Below are positions 33,848 to 41,330 of a DNA stretch of 64,000 bases, piece after piece. The notes below the pieces were generated by a model. The model did not search any database. It saw only the letters and a list, made by a program, of their open reading frames with translations, and was not told where the DNA came from. How positions within the stretch are numbered: the stretch's first letter is position 1; every line of letters begins with the position of its first letter. The stretch comes from Bacteriovoracaceae bacterium. GTDB taxonomy: Bacteria > Bdellovibrionota > Bacteriovoracia > Bacteriovoracales > Bacteriovoracaceae. Both the position numbers and the translations under genes were made by a program. The stretch spans positions 1-64,000 of the forward strand of contig JARXAH010000093.1 in the NCBI GenBank assembly GCA_029865945.1. The letters run 5' to 3'.

Positions 33848-34890
33848 TCGTTTCTCTTTTGCCAAGTTGCAGCACGACCAGTACCACTTGAAATAATCAA
33901 TCCTTCCTTCTTCATTCGAGAAAGTACTTTTTTAATAAGTTCTCGGTCAATAGAAGGATGAAGATTTTGAATTTCTGAAATTTGGAATGGATGATCATAA
34001 GTGAGAATAGTTTGTCTCAAGAGTGAGGATTTGTGATCGCCATGAGTCGATAGATTTACTCGCTCCTTTAATTCTTGATATGCTGACTTAACAACTCCCA
34101 ATAAATAATTCCACCATGGCATTAATTCGTGCTGATCTTGATGCCAATTCTCAGATGATTCTTTAAGCACACGATAATAATCTTCTTTGGTATTCTCGAC
34201 AATTCGCTCAAGACTTATATAGCGTCCAACTTCAAAACCTTGTTGTTCCATTAGAAGTAATGTCAGCAACCTTGATACACGGCCATTGCCATCACGGAAA
34301 GGATGAATACACAAAAAATCGAAAACAAAATTAGCAATTAAAATTAACGTAGGAACCTTATTATTTTGTGATAAATCCTGATAACCTAAGCACAACTGAT
34401 CTATGGCCTTTGCAGTATCTTTAGCAGTTGTGGGCGTAAAACGAATGGAGCGATCTCCAACTTGATTAATCTCAATAATATCATTATCTTTTGTCTTAAA
34501 CAGACCTGCATCTGAGATCATCCCACCTTGCGCTAAAGCATGAATTTTTTTTATAGTAGTAGCATTAATTTTTAGACTTTTGTAATTTTTATGAATAAAG
34601 GAAAGTGCATTTCTATAACCTACAATTTCTTCTTCTGATCGATCCCTCGGTTTTGATTTTCCAAGGGCCAAAGGCAGCAGCCTTCCTTTTTCAACTACCA
34701 CTCCCTCTATGCGATTTGATGATTCTGTACTTTGTATAATGGCCGATTCTTTAAGTTTTTTTAAGACTTCAGGTTTGACACTATTCCACAATTTTTGCAT
34801 TCCACTGGCTTCGCTACAAAGTGTGAGATACCAGGTCGTGCTTGTATGGAAAGTGAGGCTTTTAAGATAACTCTTTGAAAATGATCCCAT
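33844..34890 (-). CDS. fic: Fic-domain protein (AMPylase-type, class II) with winged-helix C-terminus
   Basis: Fic enzymes transfer AMP (or another nucleotide moiety) to a target hydroxyl. The 348-residue protein has the complete active-site loop HPFRDGNGRVSRLLTLLLM near residue 207. It has the N-terminal inhibitory motif SNRIEG near 60 (S/T-x-x-x-E-G/N), which marks class II self-inhibited Fic proteins. The preceding GLFKTKDNDIIEINQ and the flap HKNYKSL region fit. Residues 280-340 resemble a winged helix (ILTYDHPFQISEIQNLHPSI), often present in this Fic/DOC group. The promoter abuts the ATG. It faces the HigBA-type pair within the ribF-bounded insert. Confidence 0.9.
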   Translation of the reverse strand: MGSFSKSYLKSLTFHTSTTWYLTLCSEASGMQKLWNSVKPEVLKKLKESAIIQSTESSNRIEGVVVEKGRLLPLALGKSKPRDRSEEEIVGYRNALSFIHKNYKSLKINATTIKKIHALAQGGMISDAGLFKTKDNDIIEINQVGDRSIRFTPTTAKDTAKAIDQLCLGYQDLSQNNKVPTLILIANFVFDFLCIHPFRDGNGRVSRLLTLLLMEQQGFEVGRYISLERIVENTKEDYYRVLKESSENWHQDQHELMPWWNYLLGVVKSAYQELKERVNLSTHGDHKSSLLRQTILTYDHPFQISEIQNLHPSIDRELIKKVLSRMKKEGLIISSGTGRAATWQKRNE

Positions 34891-34896
34891 ACTTTT

Positions 34897-34924
34897 ATAT
34901 TACCCATTTATTCCCCATTCTCAA
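34897..34924 (-). promoter_or_regulatory. Promoter of fic, predicted leaderless
   Basis: Reading the minus strand: TTGAGA (34924-34919), a 16-base spacer and TAATAT (34902-34897), followed after six bases by the fic ATG at 34890. The expected transcription start is the start codon itself. No ribosome site lies between. Confidence 0.55.
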
Positions 34925-34984
34925 CACCTAATTCCCCATTAAGTATTTTCTTACCACTCACCAGACCAAGCTCTCAAAAAGGCC

Positions 34985-35137
34985 ATGTTCGGGTCTGCAG
35001 TGAAAAAGTCCAACACTCATGGTGTTATGATTTGTGCGTCATTTTTCAATCGAAACAAGATAGAGGAAGTCGGGCACGAGTGTCCTAACACCGCAATACT
35101 GAGGTTTGTGTCATTTGAAAAAATCAAATCAATATGA
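34985..35137 (+). CDS. Orphan 50-aa open frame, doubtful
   Basis: ATG 34985 to TGA 35137 encodes a 50-residue frame (MFGSAVKKSNTHGVMICASF ... ending FVSFEKIKSI). There is no ribosome site. The opposite strand over the same bases also has short open frames that look protein-like, so this may be a relic of a gene on either strand. Listed only because the stretch 34925-35205 has nothing else. Confidence 0.15.
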   Translation: MFGSAVKKSNTHGVMICASFFNRNKIEEVGHECPNTAILRFVSFEKIKSI

Positions 35138-35188
35138 TCTAGATTTCATTGATATGTCCTTTGACTCAGCTCTCAGTACGCCGGGGTG

Positions 35189-35217
35189 ATGGCACGCGTA
35201 GCAAAATGGCACGCGTA
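35189..35217 (+). repeat. Direct repeat ATGGCACGCGTA, two copies
   Basis: Copies at 35189-35200 and 35206-35217, five bases apart, in a short GC-richer patch, ending directly before the right ribF duplicate. The second copy supplies an in-frame ATG to that fragment. Position at the repeat edge suggests a recombination or insertion junction. Confidence 0.8.
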
Positions 35218-35298
35218 AATAAAAGAGAGGAATTAATTTTTCATATAAACGAGGATGTGAAAAAAGCACGAAATTATTTCCTAAAACCTTTATCCTGA
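35206..35298 (+). pseudogene. Displaced ribF 3' fragment (right copy)
   Basis: In frame from ATG 35206 this encodes MARVNKREELIFHINEDVKK followed by ARNYFLKPLS and a stop. From EELIF on it matches the RibF C-terminus (EELIFQINEDVKKARNYF). 24 residues of RibF likeness without the catalytic domains cannot be functional as a riboflavin kinase. It marks the right boundary of the insert between ribF and the pil genes. Confidence 0.75.
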
Positions 35299-35346
35299 GC
35301 TAACAATTTTTTTTTTAGATATACTGAGGAGCTTAAGAAATTATGG
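35221..35346 (+). repeat. Right copy of the duplicated ribF 3' end
   Basis: Partner of 32311-32441. Gap-free for about 73 bases at an offset of 2,910, including the stop codon, then weakly similar through GAGGAGCTTAAG to AAATTATGG near 35345. Confidence 0.85.
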
Positions 35347-35507
35347 GTTCTTAAAGGTATTAACAAAAAAAGATACTGAAATGCATGTAAGTAATATTTT
35401 CAGCGCTTGGTTCATAAATTTCCTCACGTAATTTTTATTAATTCTAGTATAAAATTTTTGGAAGTTAGTTAAAAGCAGAGAAAAACATTCCCAAAGTTTT
35501 TGGATTT

Positions 35508-35740
35508 TTAATAAGAAACGGTAATGTAACCATTAAACTCAAGCATTCCTAGGCTCTGATCAAAAGGCCCTACATAAAACCAACCTTTAGTTCAATTTCA
35601 AATTCATAGTAGAGCAAATCGATCTGAAATATTTTATAAGTTTTAAAAATATTGTGAGTAATTTGCAAATTGAGCACTCCTTTCTTCAAGTAATTTTTCC
35701 ATTCTTTCGAAGAGATAGCACCATTAACATTTTTTAAATT
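35508..35740 (-). pseudogene. Decayed C-terminal gene fragment, antisense to the pilB leader region
   Basis: On the minus strand one frame reads NVNGAISSKEWKNYLKKGVL then NLQITHNIFKTYKIFQIDLL and YYEFEIELK before a stop at 35570. An adjacent frame continues GWFYVGPFDQSLGMLEFNGY and ITVSY to TAA at 35508. Joined by one frameshift near 35585 they give a continuous, strand-rich C-terminus of the kind found in secreted or outer-membrane proteins. No start codon is available and the 5' part is missing where pilB begins. The family is not recognised; the call rests on protein-like composition in two consecutive frames. Confidence 0.4.
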
Positions 35741-37414
35741 ATGATCAAGGAAGAGTTCCTAGAGTTAGTTGCAAAAACTGGCCTAGCGACAATCAAAGAT
35801 TTACGAAAAATCGCAGCAGCGAACAAAGACCCCAACAAGATTGGGGAGTTCGATCTGTTGGATATTTCCACATTCAACGAAACCCTTTTTGCGACTCAAA
35901 TGTCGGAGCAATATAAAGTCCCTTTCCTCGACCTCTCCACTCTCAAAATCCAGCCAGATGTCATCTCCCGCCTCCAGAAAAAAAATGTACTGAAGTACCG
36001 CTTAATCGTTGTGAAAGAAGAAGGCGATAAAGCAACTTTTGTTACATTCGATCCCCTCGCTGCTACTAATGTGAAAGTGGCTTCAGATTTATTGAACCGA
36101 CAAGGAAGTGTCATTCTTGTCACCATCAGTGCTTGGAAAAGATTCTTTGAACACGTTAGGCTTTCGGTTGAAGAAGTCATTGATACCGTCAGAGAAGTTC
36201 AATCTGATAGTCCCAATGATCAAGATGTGCGCGCTGAAGATATCGGTGCTGACATCGTCACTTTCGTCAACCGCCTGTTGGCCGATGCCTACATTCGCAG
36301 GGCATCCGACATTCACATCGAGCCGTATGAAAAACGATTTCGTGTTCGTTTCAGAATTGATGGGAATTTGATTGAAGTGATTTCGCCGGCCAAGCAAATC
36401 ATGGCACCAGTTATTTCGAGAGTGAAAATTCTTGCTCGTCTCGACATTTCTGAAAAAAGGAAACCGCAAGACGGAAGAATTAAACTCGCCATTTCCGGTA
36501 AGACCATCGACTACCGGGTTTCAACGCTGCCCACACTCTTTGGTGAAAAAGTCGTGATGCGTTTACTCGATTCCTCTTCCTTGCAATTAGATTTAACTAA
36601 GCTGGGATTTTTACAGCAGCAGTTAAAAGGTGTCGAAGAAGGAATTAAGAAACCTTTTGGAATGGTTCTCGTTACGGGGCCAACTGGTTCTGGTAAAACC
36701 ACAACTCTCTATTCTGCACTGCAAGCACTCAACACACCTGATACCAACATTTCGACGGCGGAAGATCCGTGCGAATACAACTTAGAAGGTGTGAATCAAG
36801 TGAACGTGAAAACAGATATTGGTTTCACTTTTGCAGCGGCGATGAAGGCCTTCTTAAGGCAAGATCCAGATGTCATCATGGTGGGTGAGATTCGTGATCA
36901 AGAGGTAGCTGAAATTGCGGTAGAGGCCGCACTTACTGGTCACTTAGTACTATCAACTCTTCATACCAACGACGCCGCTTCAACTATTACACGTTTACTC
37001 AATTTAGGAATTGAAGGATTTCTTGTCGTGGCCGCGTTGAATTGTATTGTTTCTCAGCGACTTCTTAGGCGCATTTGTCAGACTTGTAAGGTCGAAGTTC
37101 CAGGACAAGCAAAAAATTTAATTGCCTGTGGAGTCTCTCCTGATTCGGCGGAAAAAATTACTGTTTATAAAGGTGCTGGATGCACAGAGTGTGGTGGCCT
37201 TGGATACAAAGGACGAATTGCTGTTCACGAAGTGTTAACGATATCACCCGTCATTAAAGAAATGGTTTTAGCAGGTGCCTCGGCCGATGCCATAAAATTG
37301 CAGGCAGTGAAAGATGGCATGCGAACCCTGCGAATGGCCGCGATTATTAAAGTGGCCATGGGACAAACAACATTAGAAGAAGCGGTCGGAAATTCCGCTT
37401 CCGATCATGATTAA
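35741..37414 (+). CDS. pilB: Type IV pilus extension ATPase PilB
   Basis: A 557-residue hexameric ATPase that powers pilus assembly at the inner membrane. N-terminal MshE/T2SSE-N-like domain (EQYKVPFLDLSTLKIQPDVI), then the ATPase with the DIHIEPYEKRFRVRFRIDG block, Walker A GPTGSGKTTTLYSAL near 307, the Asp box (STAEDPCEYNLEGVNQVNV), Walker B RQDPDVIMVGEIRD, the His box LSTLHTNDAASTITRL, and a zinc site (CQTC and CTECGGLGYKGR). No ribosome site is evident before ATG 35741, and the sequence just upstream is a decayed gene. pilT and pilC follow. Confidence 0.95.
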   Translation: MIKEEFLELVAKTGLATIKDLRKIAAANKDPNKIGEFDLLDISTFNETLFATQMSEQYKVPFLDLSTLKIQPDVISRLQKKNVLKYRLIVVKEEGDKATFVTFDPLAATNVKVASDLLNRQGSVILVTISAWKRFFEHVRLSVEEVIDTVREVQSDSPNDQDVRAEDIGADIVTFVNRLLADAYIRRASDIHIEPYEKRFRVRFRIDGNLIEVISPAKQIMAPVISRVKILARLDISEKRKPQDGRIKLAISGKTIDYRVSTLPTLFGEKVVMRLLDSSSLQLDLTKLGFLQQQLKGVEEGIKKPFGMVLVTGPTGSGKTTTLYSALQALNTPDTNISTAEDPCEYNLEGVNQVNVKTDIGFTFAAAMKAFLRQDPDVIMVGEIRDQEVAEIAVEAALTGHLVLSTLHTNDAASTITRLLNLGIEGFLVVAALNCIVSQRLLRRICQTCKVEVPGQAKNLIACGVSPDSAEKITVYKGAGCTECGGLGYKGRIAVHEVLTISPVIKEMVLAGASADAIKLQAVKDGMRTLRMAAIIKVAMGQTTLEEAVGNSASDHD

Positions 37415-37437
37415 AAAAAAGAGAGAGGAGAATTTTT

Positions 37438-38652
37438 ATGTCGAGTCATCAAAGTAGTGGAAATGGAAATGGGAATGGCAGTGGAAATGAAACGAAACCT
37501 TCCGTGATTGCAGGTGCTACACCCAATGGTGATCAACCACAAAAGACCGCGTCTGAGTCTACAGCTTCCATCAATACCGATATCAATTTAATAAAAATGC
37601 AACATCTCTTGCAAGCGATGGTGTCGCAAGGGGCGAGTGATTTGCACTTAGTGGTCAACTCCGCACCTGCCATTCGTGTGAGTGGAGATGTAGTGAGACT
37701 TAATTTACCAGCACTAACGGCAGAAGCATCACAACGAATTATTATGCAAGTGCTCACAGAAAATCAAAAATCAGAATTGCTAAAACATAAACAAGTAGAT
37801 TTTTCTTTTGGTGTAAAAAATTTAGCGCGCTTTCGTGCTTCTGTTTTTTATGCGCAGGGAAATTTATCTGCGGTCTTTCGTCAAATTCCCTCTGTCATTC
37901 CTGAATTTGAAAAATTGGGTTTACCAAAAGTTCTGATGGAAATGTGTAAAGTAAATAACGGACTTATTTTAGTCACTGGCCCAACGGGTTCGGGTAAATC
38001 GACTACCCTCGCTTCCATGATTGATAAACTCAACCGCACGGAACACTGCCACATTATTACCCTAGAAGATCCTATTGAATTTGTGCATCAGCACCGCAAT
38101 TCTATTGTGAATCAAAGAGAAATTGGATCTGACGCTGACTCCTTTTCCCTTGGACTTCGCTCTATGCTTAGGCAAGATCCGGACATTGTATTAGTGGGTG
38201 AGTTGCGTGACATCGAAACCATTGAAGCGGCACTGACGATTGCAGAAACGGGACATATCGTTTTTGGAACGCTTCACACCAACTCAACAGTCCAAACGAT
38301 CAACCGGATCATCAACGTTTTTCCAGCTGATAAGCAAGATCAGGTGCGAAGTTTACTTTCGTTTGTACTCCAAGGCGTTATCGCCCAACAACTTGTTCCC
38401 AAGGTGGGCGGAGGAAGACAATTGATTCAAGAAATTTTAAGGCCCACCATGGGGATTAGAAATTTAATTAGAGAAAATAAAATTCACCAAGTGTATTCCC
38501 AAATGCAAATTGGGCAAGAGGAGTCCGGCATGTTTACCATGAATCAATCGTTAAAAATTTCTCTCGATAAAGGTGTCATCTCCAGAGACAACGCCATCAA
38601 TTATTCCAATAACGCAGAAGAAATGTTGAAGATGTTGGCGAATGGAAAATAG
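37438..38652 (+). CDS. pilT: Type IV pilus retraction ATPase PilT
   Basis: A 404-residue ATPase that depolymerises pili for twitching. It begins with a low-complexity Gly/Asn/Ser stretch (residues 4-20) absent from typical PilT. The PilT core follows: MQHLLQAMVSQGASDLHLVV, RFRASVFYAQGNLSAVFRQI, Walker A GPTGSGKSTTLASM near 178, ITLEDPIEFVHQH, LRQDPDIVLVGELRD, GTLHTNSTVQTINRIINVFP and IAQQLVPKVGGGR. The AIRNLIRE retraction motif appears as GIRNLIREN. ATG 37438 has GAGAGGAG upstream. It is the only pilT-like gene in the window. Confidence 0.95.
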   Translation: MSSHQSSGNGNGNGSGNETKPSVIAGATPNGDQPQKTASESTASINTDINLIKMQHLLQAMVSQGASDLHLVVNSAPAIRVSGDVVRLNLPALTAEASQRIIMQVLTENQKSELLKHKQVDFSFGVKNLARFRASVFYAQGNLSAVFRQIPSVIPEFEKLGLPKVLMEMCKVNNGLILVTGPTGSGKSTTLASMIDKLNRTEHCHIITLEDPIEFVHQHRNSIVNQREIGSDADSFSLGLRSMLRQDPDIVLVGELRDIETIEAALTIAETGHIVFGTLHTNSTVQTINRIINVFPADKQDQVRSLLSFVLQGVIAQQLVPKVGGGRQLIQEILRPTMGIRNLIRENKIHQVYSQMQIGQEESGMFTMNQSLKISLDKGVISRDNAINYSNNAEEMLKMLANGK

Positions 38653-38763
38653 TCGATCTTAATGCTCGGAATTTGTGTGAATGGTTTTTGTATTTCGTTT
38701 TTCTGAAGTTTAGACTCAACAAATCCGATAAGTAGTTAGAAAAGAATTGCGAGAATTGGTTTC

Positions 38764-39984
38764 ATGGGTGCATTTAAATACGAAGGAATTAATAAAGACG
38801 GAAAAAGAATTTCCGGTGAATTAGATGCAAGATCATCTCAAGACGTAAAACGTATTTTAAGACGAGAAGGAATTAAAGCAACCAGAATTAAAACTCCTTC
38901 CATTCTGGAATTAGATTTTAATGCGTGGATCGTTGATAAGACAGGGGCGAAGGCCTTTGGCGATAAGGACCTTGCACGCTTCACTGGTAATTTGCACACC
39001 CTCGTTGATGCAGGCGTTCCTTTGCTGCAATCTCTAGAAATTCTTGGTAAGCAAGAGCGAGTTTACGGCCTAAAAAAATCCATAAAAAATATTTCGGTTT
39101 CCGTGAGTGATGGAAAATCTCTTCATGAGGCGATGCAAAATGAAAAAGTTTTTGGAAAATTATTTTGCCAATTAATTAAGGCCGGAGAGATTGGAGGAAT
39201 TTTAGATAAAATTTTATTAAAACTCGCCAGTTTTTTAGAACGCAAAATAGAACTTAGAAAAAAAATTAAAGGCGCCCTCACTTATCCGGCAGTTATTGTA
39301 ACCGTTGGTATAGGTGTGATTACTATTATGATGGCCTTTGTGGTTCCGCAGTTTATGTCGATGATTAAAGACAGTGGTCAGGAAGTTCCCTTTCTCACAC
39401 AACTAGTGACAGATATTTCCAATTTTTTTGCTCAGTATTTTTTGTTTCTCTTCTTAGGAGCATTTTTTGCTGCGATTTCTTTTTTTGGTTCCCTTCGCAC
39501 AAAATCCGGAAAGGAAGCGTTCGATAAAATTATTTTACAAGTTCCACTTTTTAACACGATTACCATTAAAGGAAATTTAAGTGGCTTCACCCAAACGTTG
39601 GCCACGCTGATTAGTTCTGGTGTTCCCATTGTGGAAGCGTTGGACGTTTGTAATGAAACTATTGATAATGTAATCATTGCTCAAGATTTAGCGAAGGTAA
39701 AAGTTGCCGTATTGGCGGGTAAGAATTTAACTGAACCTTTGAAGCGCATTAAATACTTTCCTGAATTAGTTGCTCAAATGATTGAAGTCGGAGAAAGTAC
39801 AGGAAATTTAGATACCATGTTGGGTAAGGTTGCTAAGATTTTTGAAATGGAAGTAGAGAGTGCCATAAAGCAGATGACCCAACTTATTGAGCCGATCATC
39901 TTAGTTGTTTTAGGGGGAATTATTGCGGTTGTACTCGTTGCGATTTACTTGCCAATTTTTATGTCGGCAGGTGGTGTTGGTTGA
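38764..39984 (+). CDS. pilC: Type IV pilus inner-membrane platform protein PilC
   Basis: A 406-residue GspF/PilC family protein that couples the ATPases to pilin. N-terminal FKYEGINKDGKRISGELDA, two cytoplasmic GspF domains (RFTGNLHTLVDAGVPLLQSL ... and GFTQTLATLISSGVPIVEAL), and three membrane helices: YPAVIVTVGIGVITIMMAFV, FLFLFLGAFFAAISFF and PIILVVLGGIIAVVLVAIYL. MIEVGESTGNLDTML is conserved. It sits 111 bases after pilT; that gap holds nothing obvious. It is followed by 129 AT-rich bases with a likely pilin promoter. Confidence 0.93.
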   Translation: MGAFKYEGINKDGKRISGELDARSSQDVKRILRREGIKATRIKTPSILELDFNAWIVDKTGAKAFGDKDLARFTGNLHTLVDAGVPLLQSLEILGKQERVYGLKKSIKNISVSVSDGKSLHEAMQNEKVFGKLFCQLIKAGEIGGILDKILLKLASFLERKIELRKKIKGALTYPAVIVTVGIGVITIMMAFVVPQFMSMIKDSGQEVPFLTQLVTDISNFFAQYFLFLFLGAFFAAISFFGSLRTKSGKEAFDKIILQVPLFNTITIKGNLSGFTQTLATLISSGVPIVEALDVCNETIDNVIIAQDLAKVKVAVLAGKNLTEPLKRIKYFPELVAQMIEVGESTGNLDTMLGKVAKIFEMEVESAIKQMTQLIEPIILVVLGGIIAVVLVAIYLPIFMSAGGVG

Positions 39985-40032
39985 GCGAATTGGTCAGGCA
40001 TAAAGAAGAAAAAAAATAGTAATACAAAAAAA

Positions 40033-40063
40033 TTAACAAATATAAATGAAAAGAATGTAAAAT
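40033..40063 (+). promoter_or_regulatory. Candidate promoter of the pilin genes
   Basis: TTAACA (40033-40038) and an extended -10 TGTAAAAT (TAAAAT at 40058-40063) with a 19-base spacer, about 50 bases before the first pilin ATG. The spacer is longer than ideal. No sigma-54 (GG-N10-GC) pattern was found here, although pilin genes elsewhere often use one. Confidence 0.35.
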
Positions 40064-40113
40064 AAAATAAATTGTGTTGGAAAAACTCTAATGGTTTATG
40101 GAAAGGAAGTTAT

Positions 40114-40686
40114 ATGATTGCCGAAAATTCTGTTGAGAAAACGGAGTCCGGATTTACGCTCGTTGAGTTGATGGTAGTTGTTGCGATCATCGGGATTTTA
40201 GCGGCCATCGCTATTCCGAACTTTAAAAAATACCAAGCAAAATCGAGAACCAGTGAAGGTAAGATCATGCTTGCATCGGGTTATACGGCGCTGGAATCTT
40301 TTTATCAAGAGTACAACATGTATTGTTCTTGTTTTAAATTTTCTGGATTTATTCCAACCGGAATAACAACGGCAGCTTCCTCGAGATCGACAACCAATTA
40401 TTACACAGTGGGTTTTTCTGCGACCGACATAACATCTCCAGGTGCTCAGGTCGTACCAGCAGGTTGTACGGCAGATAACACATTTGTTTACTTTGGAGAT
40501 AGGACTCCAGCGGGTGTTGCTTCTTTAGCTGCCAATACACTAACCAACTCGATTGTAACAAACAACTCTTCTTATGTTATTCAGGCGCAAGGTCAAATTG
40601 ATCCAGATTATACGACTTCACTTTCTGCCGATTCATGGACCATGTCGAGTCTAAAGGTTCTTGATCAAGCAAGAAGTGGTTATTAA
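40114..40686 (+). CDS. pilA: Type IV major pilin, first tandem copy
   Basis: A 190-residue class III prepilin: a 13-residue leader [13 protein letters not shown], cleaved before Phe by PilD, then [20 protein letters not shown], the conserved hydrophobic helix with Glu5. The globular part is rich in Ser and Thr ([13 protein letters not shown]) and has cysteines (CSCFKF and AGCTAD) that may form the D-region disulfide. ATG 40114 has AAGGAAG upstream; an upstream ATG at 40072 gives a poorer leader. The frame is shared with the second pilin and they are separated by one TAA and 21 further bases. Confidence 0.95.
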   Translation: MIAENSVEKTESGFTLVELMVVVAIIGILAAIAIPNFKKYQAKSRTSEGKIMLASGYTALESFYQEYNMYCSCFKFSGFIPTGITTAASSRSTTNYYTVGFSATDITSPGAQVVPAGCTADNTFVYFGDRTPAGVASLAANTLTNSIVTNNSSYVIQAQGQIDPDYTTSLSADSWTMSSLKVLDQARSGY

Positions 40687-40707
40687 TTTTTTCAAGGAGT
40701 CATCAGT

Positions 40708-41268
40708 ATTAGCCTTCAAAGAAGTGAATCTGGTTTTACTCTTGTAGAGCTCATGGTAGTCGTGGCCATCATCGGTATATTAGCAGCGATTGCTATTCCC
40801 AATTTCAAAAAATATCAGGCAAAATCGAGAACCAGTGAAGGAAAGATTATGTTGGCGTCGGGTTACACGGCGTTGGAATCTTTATACCAAGAGCACAATC
40901 TCTACGCTTCATGTTTTAAATTTGCAGGATTTATTCCCACAGGAATTCTTACGGCCGCATCCACAAGGGCAACGACAAATTATTATACTATCGGATTTGA
41001 TACCGCAGACATAACAGCTCCGGGTGCGCAGACTGTACCGACTGGATGTACAGGAGATAGTACTTTTGTTTATTTTGGAGACAGGACTCCTGCAGGTGTT
41101 GCGTCGCTGGCCGCTAACACGCTTACCAACTCTATTTCTGCAGATAATTCTGCTTATGTTTTACAGGCCCAAGGTCAAATTGATCCAGATTATACGACAT
41201 CACTTTCGGCGGATTCGTGGACGATGACTAGTGCTAAAGTTCTAGACCAAGTCAGAAGCGGTTATTAA
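40708..41268 (+). CDS. Type IV pilin, second tandem copy, apparent ATT start
   Basis: The mature sequence is close to the first pilin throughout ([60 protein letters not shown], then a shared [12 protein letters not shown]). Between the previous stop (40686) and the internal ATG at 40753 there is no ATG, GTG or TTG in frame. The ATG at 40753 would remove the leader and half the helix. ATT at 40708 lies eight bases after AAGGAG and gives the leader (M)SLQRSESG before FTLVE, so I choose it; ATC 40702 is the alternative. 186 residues; two Cys (ASCFKF, TGCTGD). Confidence 0.8.
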   Translation: MSLQRSESGFTLVELMVVVAIIGILAAIAIPNFKKYQAKSRTSEGKIMLASGYTALESLYQEHNLYASCFKFAGFIPTGILTAASTRATTNYYTIGFDTADITAPGAQTVPTGCTGDSTFVYFGDRTPAGVASLAANTLTNSISADNSAYVLQAQGQIDPDYTTSLSADSWTMTSAKVLDQVRSGY

Positions 41269-41330
41269 TCAGCATTCCTGAGATCGGGAAATCCGTCGAT
41301 GTGCTCCTCGTTTACCATGGATTTGCGGAC

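Noticed and set aside
32389-35740. Prophage or insertion sequence
   Set aside because: No integrase, transposase, terminal inverted repeats or phage structural gene was found; only the ribF direct repeat supports insertion.
40114-41268. A single double-pilin gene made by TAA read-through
   Set aside because: A ribosome site and a complete prepilin leader follow the stop, so two separate genes explain the sequence better.
41269-41330. Terminator between the converging second pilin and TMTC-like genes
   Set aside because: AAATCC/GGATTT can pair but across about 29 bases and without a T run; not convincing.
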